Source of the DNA: Byssochlamys sp. IMV 00236
Lineage: Eukaryota > Ascomycota > Eurotiomycetes > Eurotiales > Thermoascaceae
Length of the DNA: 27,125 bases
Direction: 5' to 3'
Assembly (NCBI GenBank): GCA_001931875.2
Contig: MSJH02000575.1
Span: 1-27,125, forward strand
Part shown: positions 20,020-27,125 of the stretch, in pieces
How the letters are laid out: the number at the start of each line of letters is the position of its first letter
Position numbering within the stretch: position 1 is the stretch's first letter
Position numbers and translations under genes: made by a program
The notes under the pieces: generated by a model
Databases searched by the model: none
Seen by the model: the letters and a program-made list of their open reading frames with translations, nothing else
Told to the model about the DNA's origin: nothing

Positions 20020-20922
20020 CGTTCTTTTTTTTTTCGTTTTAGAACAAATAAACCTTCTTACTCTCTATTTCTTTTTTAGACAACATAAAACTAACCTAAA
20101 TGTAAACAGTAAAAATTATCCAGTCGCCTCACTCTTGTCCCAGCCATTTTATGAGCCACCCAGTCAGATAGGGATACAAAAAAAATACTCAAGTATTATA
20201 AACTGCTCGTCTGAGCATTTTAAGACGATGCAGTAGGGACTTATAAGTGTAACCACTAAAAGAATTGCATGGAACAGCATGGAGAAAAGATCGAACAGAG
20301 TCACGTTTCTTCAGCAGAAGAAATGTATTTTATAGTGAAATCAAAAAGATATCTAGCAATCAAAGCATCTCCTTTGAAGACACTACAAAAATTCTAGAAA
20401 ATAGAAGAGTTGATCTGATGAATAGATACCTACTTGTTTTGTTCTAGTCACATATTTCAGGCGACAGTGGCGTCTGCTGAATATACTCCTCTTTTTAAAG
20501 CATTTTTACTAATTGATTATAATAAATAAACCTTCAGAGTCTTAGCAGTGAGATCAATAAGCATATTCAATGAATCATTTTTGATAAAATTAAACGTTGA
20601 CCTATCAAAGGTCTGTCAAACGTCAAAGCACATAATAAGGAAGATATTTTTCTACTCTTGCTATTGTTAGACTCTTTTGCTAGATAGTTTGCCATATCGA
20701 TGCAAGAACTGTTCAAGGCTAAAATCAGCCTTCTTTTAAAGACAGTAGAATGCTAGACAAAAAGGGTTTGAACGAATGCATTTTAAATTTAGACCATCTT
20801 TCTGACCGTTACATCTTCAAGTGACCTGTTGCATTACTTTTTTAAAAATAAATTCATGGCCCGTTTGAAACCTATGCCCCTTTTTTGAGTACAAGCTTTT
20901 CTTGAACTTTTTTTCATAAGAA
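20020..20922. other. Intergenic 0.9 kb
   Basis: Holds the 3' end of the secreted-protein gene (AATAAA at 20047) and the upstream region of the Pil1-like gene. A 60-codon open frame at 20265-20447 shows no domain and ordinary AT-rich codons; taken as chance. A T-rich tract (20878-20914) precedes the Pil1-like ATG. Confidence 0.5.
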
Positions 20923-22592
20923 ATGAATTTTAAAGATTTACAATACTCGATTGGCAAATTCAAAACAGATGTTCAGTCTCAAATAGCCAAGAGCAATCCT
21001 ATGCAGAAACAAGACACCAAGAGTTTGTCCATGTGGATATTTCACGAACGAAACGACTTGGCCTCTATGCGAACTTTATCCTACCAACGAGCAGAAACTA
21101 ACAGGGCAATTCAGCAATGGGTTAAGGATGAAATAGCAGAGAGCAACTGTGAGGATATTGAGGTAAAATATGTTTTGCCCCCTGATACTGTTTGACTTTA
21201 ACTTTATGTGACAGGATATCATTGGTAATAAACTTGTTCAACTTTTAGAAAAACAAGTGGAACTTGAGCAGGAATATGCAGGTAAGCAAGATACTCACAG
21301 ACGCACTCTATTTAAATAAACTTAAACATTCATATGCAGCTAAATACCAACAGTACCGCCAAGCGATCAAATCAATCCGAGAACGAGAGGAAAAACTATC
21401 AGATGTACGGGAAAAGAAACGTTCGCTTCAGTCGCGCATTACGAATCTAACAAAGAGCAACCCCAAGTCACCAAAGCTAGCTGAATTTCAAAAAGAGTTG
21501 AAATCATTTGAACATGATACATTAGAGAGCGAGCTTGATTTAGCAAAGTTCAAACGATTTGCATTAAAAGAAGCATTCTATTTGAGATTCAATGCCATGC
21601 ATGCCTTTGCTGAAAAAACGGCGATTGTTGCAGGATTTGCTAAATATCTGGTTGATCTGATCGAGATTGATCAATCCAAATATGATCAAGGGCCACAAGC
21701 AGCCATAATCATAGCCGATGCATTGAATGCGCTCGAAAACTGGGCTCCTGCAGCTGAAGACGAGAGAGTGACAGCGCTAGACAATAGACGAAAAGGAAAA
21801 GAGCCATCAGTAGATGTACCACACACACCTGCGAGTAGCTCAGAGATTGAGCTCGTAAACACACCACCCTCGGCTCCTCCCGTACCTGAAGTGCCTCATT
21901 CACCAGAACCTGAAGTAACTGAACCACCTGCTCTGCCACCACGTACAACGCCTACAGGCTATTCGCCACAAGAGGTTCAGCAAGTGACGAGCGACGTAAA
22001 AACCCAGCATGAAAATGAAATTGACTTGGAACGTATCGATCTTTATGATGCACCACCACCCGCTTATGAACCACCTCAATCATCTCCGTTGAACGCTGAT
22101 CGTCCTGGATCATTTTACTCGCCTTATCAGCTTCATACTACTGTGCCACAGACAGCAGCCTATTCTCCCTCTCCTTCTTCGTCTAAGCCATCGCCGTATC
22201 TCCATCATCAGCCTTCCCCATACCAGGGCCATGCATCACCTTACTACGGTACACCGTTACAAGCACATGCGTCACCTCGTCCTTCCCATGTACAAGCACA
22301 AGCTTCATTTACAGCTGAATCACCTTATGCACTAGATTATCACCAGTTGTATCGACAGGCAAGCTTTCGCCATCAACAACATCAACCTCATTACAGGCCC
22401 TATGAAGAATTTCAACAGCGATTCGTAATGGACGCAGGTGGCTTTAGAGTTCCACCTCCTCTAACTGCCGAAGAGGAAAAGAATCGATTGGCTCAACATT
22501 ACGAGAGACAAGACAAAGTAATGGATGAGGGTGCTTTTATGGGCTCCAATAAAGAGTCTGTTGAAGAAGAAGAAGAAAATAAAGAGAAATAA
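20923..22592 (+). CDS. Eisosome Pil1/Lsp1-type BAR domain protein with PPxY tail
   Basis: The model has three exons: 20923-21162, 21215-21281 and 21340-22592 (519 residues). Residues about 1-270 match the Pil1/Lsp1 BAR family: KSLSMWIFHERNDLASMRTL, DIIGNKLVQLLEKQVELEQE, YAAKYQQYRQAIKSIREREE, LQSRITNLTKSNPKSPKLAE, RFNAMHAFAEKTAIVAGFAK, YLVDLIEIDQ. These proteins bind PI(4,5)P2 and shape furrow-like plasma-membrane domains (eisosomes). Compared with yeast Pil1 the basic N-terminal amphipathic segment is short. The long tail (about 290-500) is disordered and rich in Pro, Ser, Tyr and Gln, with PALPPRTTP (SH3-type) and PPAY at residues 342-345, a WW-domain ligand, then repeated SPY/SPYY motifs. 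It ends in an acidic run. The tail is unlike the short yeast C-terminus and suggests recruitment of SH3 and Rsp5-type partners; that is inference. Confidence 0.88.
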
Positions 22593-22713
22593 AAAAGAAG
22601 TTTTTATTTAATAGCGTATGCTTTTTGATTTGTTTTATGGTGTTTTTTTTATGAGAGTGTATGATACAATGAAGGAGAAGAGGGGGTATATATGTGTGTA
22701 TTTTTGATGATGT

Positions 22714-22890
22714 TTAATGAAGATTAACAACGACGTGCATCCATTCATGATGTTTTGTAGCGAAATGTAGATTAATCCACTTGTGTACAAATGCTCCGTG
22801 AATTCGAACCAGCAAACGTTCAGAGCACATTGGACAAGCACGATAGCAGTACTTGCTTTCGAACACAGGCTTATCGAGCAGATCGAGCAT
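22714..22890 (-). CDS. 58-residue Cys/His-rich small protein
   Basis: The frame runs from ATG 22890 to TAA 22714. It starts MLDLLDKPVFESKYCYRACP and continues MCSERLLVRIHGAFVHKWIN, giving Cys at 15, 19 and 22 (C-x3-C-x2-C) and His at 31, 36, 42, 47, 48, 52 and 58, a possible metal-binding set. It would be read as one continuous exon. A TATAAATA box (22932-22939 on the minus strand) lies 42 bases upstream, giving a short leader. Alternatively, CCCCTCAG just upstream (22899-22906 on the plus strand as CTGAGGGG) is a good 3' splice acceptor, and the ATG could be internal to a last exon whose first exons I cannot identify. The gene is convergent with the Pil1-like gene (stop codons 121 bp apart). 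Family unknown. Confidence 0.5.
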   Translation of the reverse strand: MLDLLDKPVFESKYCYRACPMCSERLLVRIHGAFVHKWINLHFATKHHEWMHVVVNLH

Positions 22891-23265
22891 ACAATAAAAC
22901 TGAGGGGAATAAAGAAGAAGAAAAAGTAGTTTATTTATACTTGTTTGATGGGAAACTACGAACCTGTGATTGTTTGTGCTATGTATTGCACTTTATATAA
23001 ATAAAATGCGCTCTTTTTTTTCGTAATGTATGCGGGTACCCTTGAAATAAACAAAGACCTCGGACCTTGTGTATTCATCATCTGATAAATAATAGCGTGT
23101 AACAAGAGCACTGACCTTTGTCATTCATAATTTCGTAGCATGATTCTTTAGCCCCATGATATTAAGCCAAAGTCGGCACTCTGAGCAGCCCTCCTTTATT
23201 GTATTGCAAACAGCACAAAATAAATGATGTAATAAAAAACATGCTTTATTTACAATGATTATTAT
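22891..23265. other. Intergenic 375 bases between two small minus-strand genes
   Basis: Contains the promoter of the 58-residue gene and the 3' flank of the 95-residue gene, including TTTATT-type (minus AATAAA) sequences near 23243-23250. No further gene seen. Confidence 0.5.
22932..22939 (-). promoter_or_regulatory. TATAAATA box upstream of the 58-residue gene
   Basis: The box sits in the 12-mer TATAAATAAACT, which also precedes the 95-residue gene at 23597-23608. Spacing to the ATG is 42 bases. A second TATATAAA lies near 22990 on the same strand. Confidence 0.5.
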
Positions 23266-23553
23266 TTATTGGTGCTGTTGTTCAGAATGTTTGTGTTGTT
23301 CTCTTTGACGGCGAGATTCATCCTTTCTCTCCAAGATTTCTTTATCTTCAGCTGCCAACTCTTGGTCAATACGGTTATCTCTTGATTGAGTATTGGTAAC
23401 ACCATGTTTATGCTGTTCTTTATGCGCAGTTTCTAGTTCACCAAAGGTATCATACATCTTATCATGGCCAACATTAGCTTTTTCATAAGGACGACCGCTC
23501 ATTAAGGCAGCTTCAGCATGAGAGATTTGAGGTTTACGATGTTGTTCAGTCAT
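23266..23553 (-). CDS. 95-residue hydrophilic protein (hydrophilin-like)
   Basis: The chosen start (ATG 23553) gives MTEQHRKPQISHAEAALMSG and then RPYEKANVGHDKMYDTFGEL; the open frame reaches 23631 but the extra residues are hydrophobic leader-like and lie beyond the promoter box. The product has no Cys and no Trp and is made almost wholly of Glu, Lys, Gln, His, Arg, Asp, Ser and Ala, ending in His/Gln-rich EQHKHSEQQHQ. Such composition is typical of stress- or desiccation-associated hydrophilins and of small fungal proteins of unknown role; the conserved-looking part is residues 8-45. A TATAAATA box (23601-23608) is 48 bases upstream. No introns. The absolute function is unknown. Confidence 0.75.
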   Translation of the reverse strand: MTEQHRKPQISHAEAALMSGRPYEKANVGHDKMYDTFGELETAHKEQHKHGVTNTQSRDNRIDQELAAEDKEILERKDESRRQREQHKHSEQQHQ

Positions 23554-23600
23554 TGTTTTGTAGAATAAAGACGTAAAATAAAAGATAAAAGTGAAAAGTT

Positions 23601-23608
23601 TATTTATA
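23601..23608 (-). promoter_or_regulatory. TATAAATA box upstream of the 95-residue gene
   Basis: Embedded in TATAAATAAACT, shared exactly with the box of the neighbouring 58-residue gene. The spacing to the chosen ATG (48 bases) supports that start over the upstream Met at 23631, which lies on the other side of the box. Confidence 0.6.
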
Positions 23609-24727
23609 TTCTCTTTAGTCGCAATATGCACACATCATGATTATATCATGTTTTGAAATTCATGGAATAGCAGCTCTTTACATCAATTCTGAGTTTCATG
23701 CAGTGCTTTATAGAAATTTAATCTTGACGTTTCAAAATTACCTGTCTCCACTAATTTTCCGAACCTTGGTAACAAAAAGTCTAAATATATCTCCTGACTT
23801 CTATCAACCAAAACAATACAACAGACGCACAAGTGTCTTTGCTAATGAGTTGACTGCCTCCTATAATGTCTTCTTATATACCCATGAAAAACAGGAGCTC
23901 TTTTGTTCAAAATGACTAAACCAAGACAGAACCCTCATACACTGTTTTTCCTGTTGTACTGGTTATGGCAGTGCTTACAAGACTATAACCACGAGATCCA
24001 TCACACATTCTCGCATTCCCTCTTTCTCACAGACAACGTCTACAGAGAAAATGATATATTTTCTATATCCTGCCAGAAATCTCCGACTCTTCAACCAGAC
24101 TCATTTGGTAATCAATTAAGAAACATCCAATCTCTTTTGAACATAATACATTGCCTTATTCAAGAGCTTGTAACCACTATCTACGCATGAAAATCAATAA
24201 TTAAAAAAACTAATTCGAACACGAAAATTAACCTACCCCGTATCAACATACTCCTTCTGAGTTCATCCTAATTTCATCACCTTGGCGTAACTCTGACCAA
24301 ATCCGTCGATTTGAAGATAATCCAATGCAGCCAGACTATTGCAATTACCCCCCTCTGAGAATCAAAGTTTTCAGTAAACCCATCTTTTTACAAATGTTTG
24401 AGCATTTTTTTAGATAACTTTACTCTCGACACGATTGGATCGTGTAAACACATAAGAATGGTATTTATATTATGATTCTATTCAGTCCAACAGTACACTG
24501 TCCAATTACATTTCAGCTGTCGAGTCTAAGTAAATAAGCCGGAAAAAAAGATAGTACGGATGGTACGGATGGTATGGATGGTATGCACATAGATGGGACA
24601 CAGGCTGTGGTTTTGGAGAAGCAAAACCTGCCGTTCATGGTCAAGATCACTATCTTGTGTGTAAAATCTACTTAGAGTTGCTGTGTTTTGCAAAAATTCG
24701 CTTGATAATTAGCATATAGGCGGTATT
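23609..24727. other. Gene-poor 1.1 kb
   Basis: Two plus-strand open frames (23637-23915 and 23903-24190, about 92 and 95 codons) overlap this region; neither has a recognisable domain, and codon use is mixed. Sequence near 24200-24500 shows nothing clear. A 9-bp tandem repeat (GTACGGATG, 3-4 units, 24554-24587) lies just before the next coding fragment. Confidence 0.4.
24554..24587. repeat. 9-bp tandem repeat
   Basis: Units GTACGGATG, GTACGGATG, GTATGGATG and a partial GTATGCACA. Confidence 0.8.
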
Positions 24728-24982
24728 TTGGGAATCCAAATTGTTGGGAGAACCGTTAAATTTTATGTGTTGATTTTACCTGCCACCGGTCTGTATATGT
24801 TCCTTGATTTTGTCGAGATAATAATTCCTGATAGTTTGCAGAATTTGGCTAGTCTAGTTACTGAAATGTCAAATGTTATGAAAGTCTTACATGTCTTTGA
24901 TAAAATTTATGTGCGTACAAATGATACCGAAACTCTCATCAAGCGACTTACACCAACAGTATCAACAGCCATGTTTGATTAG
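24728..24982 (+). pseudogene. C-terminal exon of the repeated uncharacterised family
   Basis: The open stretch reads GIQIVGRTVKFYVLILPATG, LYMFLDFVEIIIPDSLQNLA, SLVTEMSNVMKVLHVFDKIY, then a tail to a stop at 24980-24982. There is no Met at its start; it follows a CATATAG splice-acceptor-like site (24714-24720), so it looks like a last exon. Its layout (QI-x-G, then a Leu-Tyr pair, then N-L-x-x-L and an amphipathic helix) parallels CMQIAGPAGQMSEVKLVDNS...LY...NLRDL in the decayed gene near 3650-3800. No upstream exon of the family could be joined, so it is listed as a fragment. Confidence 0.45.
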
Positions 24983-25168
24983 GTGTCTTCCACTTCGAAA
25001 AATCGTAAGAGACAGTGCCCTTTAAAGCTTCGTCATAACTAGTGTATTATATATGTCAATTATTCCCTATACCAAATAAACCACTCTTGTGGGTTAACGT
25101 GTCTACATTGTTACTTATTAATCTGGATGAACCATAGCCTCAAATCTAGCCTATCAAGAAATAAAAAT

Positions 25169-25485
25169 GGGAAACACTACACACACGCGAAAATGCACGC
25201 GAAAACACTATCAACTGACAACATAAAATTAGAATAATTAGAATAGATGTCAACATTTCATTTTATCTCTTTCTTCTTGAAAAGATAAACAAAGCAAGAT
25301 GGCGACTTTATAAAGCCATGCTTAACATGGCGCTACATATTGAATAATTTTGTTGGAAGGCATCATAGGTAATGGATAGAGGTAGTGCTTGTAGAATTGG
25401 TCTAACTTCAGGTGTATGTTTCCCAACAGTAAAACCAAAAAAAAAAAAAAAAAAAATTATTTTCGCGTGTGCGTAGTGTGTCCCT
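25169..25485. mobile_element. MITE-like element, copy 2, possibly nested ends
   Basis: The left end GGGAAACACTACACACACGC (25169 onward) pairs with the reverse complement of 25460-25485 over 26 bp with 2 mismatches. Internal sequence 25240-25424 matches copy 1 (about 600-840), including the block around ATCTCTTTCTTCTTGAAAAG and GTAGAATT. An inner GTTTCCC end at 25418-25424 is the counterpart of copy 1's right end, and a 21-nt A-run (25437-25457) then separates it from the outer end at 25485. So either the element carries two alternative right ends or a later rearrangement added one. Flanking octamers (ATAAAAAT and TTTAAAAA) are not convincing duplications. Confidence 0.65.
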
Positions 25486-25531
25486 TTAAAAAAGCATTTT
25501 CAAGACCAGGAAGCAAAAACAGCTGCATAAA

Positions 25532-25875
25532 CCGACAGCGAGAGTGAAGGGAGTCAAAGCTGCACAGACAGTGATACAGAAATAGGTAACGGTGATACTG
25601 TTGTGGTAATTTTGGATACCGAGATAACCACACCAATATCAACTGCTCAAGAAATAGTTAAAGAGATCCACAGTACACGGGATTACAAAGCCGCTGTTTT
25701 GTCAGCTTTTAATGCATTATCTCAGCCTAGCGAAGTTCAAAAGAAAAAGCTCTTAATAGCAGAATTGGGAGATCTCAAACCTGTAGCATACATTGATCAT
25801 AAAGGAAAAGAACACAGCCTTCTAGCAGCTTCTAAAGTGATAGATCGCTTAACATCATCACAGAAAAACTACTGA
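25532..25875 (+). CDS. Hypothetical coding stretch, probable exon
   Basis: Open frame from after a stop near 25529 to TGA at 25873. It reads SESEGSQSCTDSDTEIGNGD, TVVVILDTEITTPISTAQEI, VKEIHSTRDYKAAVLSAFNA, LSQPSEVQKKKLLIAELGDL, KPVAYIDHKGKEHSLLAASK and a short tail. There is no ATG start; the best in-frame initiators are non-ATG, so it is probably an internal or 3' exon. The acidic Ser/Asp head and amphipathic remainder look protein-like. No family is recognised. The inverted-repeat element ends 46 bases upstream and may have cut the gene. Confidence 0.35.
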
Positions 25876-26027
25876 AATAGGTGACAAAAATAATGACAGC
25901 TACACGAATACTTTTATATATAAATATATGACCTTTTGATTTTTATATTCATTCTTCTCTTTCTTTTCTTTGTGGGTTCCTAATCAGAAATATTACAAAG
26001 ATTAGAAAAAGTAAGCAAATATTCTTT

Positions 26028-26312
26028 ATGTTATTAACAATAAACAAAGCTATCAAAACGAGCCCATCGAAAAGTCACATATTTCACTACAAAGAATACT
26101 TGAATATCTTGCGAGAAGAACAATACTCAGAAGAAAAGAAAGAGATGGCCATATGGTTTGCGCACAATGTAACCGAGTGGAATCATTTAAAATTTTTTCA
26201 CCCCAGAAACAATGCTCAGAACATACAGCAATATATAAACTACAAGAATGAACATCTTAAAGAGTTGCTATCGTATCAAAGCTTACACCGTCCCCTATTG
26301 AAGAAGATGTAG
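26028..26312 (+). CDS. Hypothetical coding stretch with two competing frames
   Basis: The ATG-started frame gives 94 residues (MLLTINKAIKTSPSKSHIFH, ... EKKEMAIWFAHNVTEWNHLK, ... ending LLKKM). A second frame, 26051-26251, would be entered from an acceptor at 26048-26049 (ACAAAG) after a GTAAGC donor at 26010-26015, and carries DGHMVCAQCNRVESFKIFSP followed by QKQCSEH, a C-x2-C...C pattern. Both are free of stops for more than 65 codons and only one can be the real one. Neither has a known domain. It may belong to one gene with the open stretch at 25532-25875, but no clean junction was found. Confidence 0.3.
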   Translation: MLLTINKAIKTSPSKSHIFHYKEYLNILREEQYSEEKKEMAIWFAHNVTEWNHLKFFHPRNNAQNIQQYINYKNEHLKELLSYQSLHRPLLKKM

Positions 26313-26335
26313 AAGTACGATCGTTAGACGGAGAT

Positions 26336-26367
26336 GGCGTCAATGTTCGTCCTCGAACATTGACGCC
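26336..26367. repeat. Perfect hairpin, 14-bp arms
   Basis: GGCGTCAATGTTCG (26336-26349), loop TCCT, CGAACATTGACGCC (26354-26367). The arms are perfectly complementary. It lies 24 bases after the stop of the 94-residue frame. It is GC-richer than its surroundings. There is no T-run after it. Confidence 0.95.
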
Positions 26368-27125
26368 TCTGAGGCTTCTCATGCCATTTTTGGTATCTTG
26401 TGCACTGCATGTATCATGCAAGTTTTTATGATATATGGTTTATCATGTATTATTTACTTATTCAAATAGTATAAACATTCCAAATTATTCTTGAAACAAA
26501 CAACATCTTAAGAATCAGTCTTCTGACCACAATAACTTCTTTATTTTATCTTTTTACTTTATCATTCAAGACTTAGCATTATATTGCTCAATATTGATCT
26601 TATATTAAGATCTGATGGTTACTATAATACCAAAATTTACTTATAAACTCTTTTTTAGCCTTACTACTAACACTTTTTTCCTTACTAACACGCCAGTAAC
26701 AACAAAAATAGTCTAAGCTCGTGACATTTATTTTCGCTTTAGGCTAATTAGTTTCGAGAAAATGCCAAATTCCATAAGCCTGACTGTACAGATCAATGAA
26801 TAAAGTGGAGGAAATGGCACCACAGAGTGGCTGACACATAAGGCATTTATGCTTTATACAAAATTATCATACGAGAAGTTATTTTTCAAGGGTAACAAAC
26901 AAATGAATACTAAAACATGTTTTTTTTTTTTTTAACTATCCTGGGTAGTTATCGCTACCCTCCCCAGAATGCACTTCGGTGGTAAGTAAAACTAACATTA
27001 GGATATGTGCTCTAATACTAACATACTTTTTTTCTCTTTTTCTACATATAATCATCATCTCTCTCTCTCTCTCTCTTTTGACATGATGTCGTTTTATTCA
27101 AACATATTTTTCTTTGTCGTCTTTT
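26368..27125. other. Right-edge non-genic DNA
   Basis: AT-rich with no convincing gene. Contains a short hairpin GGGTAG-TTATCG-CTACCC (26944-26961) after a T-run, a T-tract at about 26920-26933, and a CT tract (27057-27076). The next gene may start beyond the window. Confidence 0.5.

Noticed and set aside
23637..24190. Two overlapping plus-strand open frames
   Set aside because: No recognisable domain or splice partners; kept only as part of a gene-poor region.
1..27125. CRISPR arrays, tRNA or rRNA genes
   Set aside because: No regularly spaced repeats and no cloverleaf or conserved rRNA blocks were recognised by eye; a tRNAscan-SE run would be needed to exclude a tRNA firmly.

Overview
The window looks like nuclear DNA of an early-diverging fungus, most likely Mucoromycota (Mucorales-like). 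It is AT-rich and split into many short introns of about 50-90 nt with GTAAGT-type donors, CTAAC/CTAAT-type branch sites and T-rich acceptors. Gene content is fungal: a Pil1/Lsp1 eisosome protein, a Sec14-type lipid transfer protein, Golgi COG subunit 3, a CNNM/Mam3 protein, an arylsulfatase and a TRP14-like thioredoxin. No bacterial operon structure is seen. Species cannot be set from sequence alone.

Left flank (1-4.6 kb) is a transposon graveyard. It holds a 411-bp element with long terminal inverted repeats, abutting a nearly intact C-terminal half of a Fanzor (eukaryotic TnpB-like, RNA-guided nuclease family) gene. A second, different Fanzor C-terminal fragment lies on the opposite strand. 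Next come a spliced but frameshifted member of a repeated uncharacterised protein family and a broken Tc1/IS630-type transposase. The central block (4.6-23.6 kb) is ordinary housekeeping: Sec14-like (-), a long coiled-coil protein (-), TRP14-like (+), sulfatase (+), CNNM-like (-), Cog3 (-), a secreted protein (+), Pil1-like (+) and two small genes (-), one of them a 58-residue Cys/His-rich protein. Between TRP14 and the sulfatase about 2.2 kb holds only decayed or uncertain coding traces. The right flank (23.6-27.1 kb) is again repeat-like: a second fragment of the same unknown protein family, a second copy of the inverted-repeat element, two unassigned coding stretches, and a perfect 14-bp-arm hairpin.

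The genes do not form one pathway. Several touch secretion and membranes (COG3, Sec14-like, Pil1-like, CNNM-like, secreted sulfatase), but this may be chance. Exon models below were built by hand by matching donor/acceptor sites, reading phase and family homology; phases were checked arithmetically and close in every model given as a CDS. Family names come from motif recognition, not from database searches. The most interesting content is the pair of Fanzor relics with the associated inverted-repeat element, the repeated unknown protein family, two micro-exons (14 and 17 nt), and a short Cog3.
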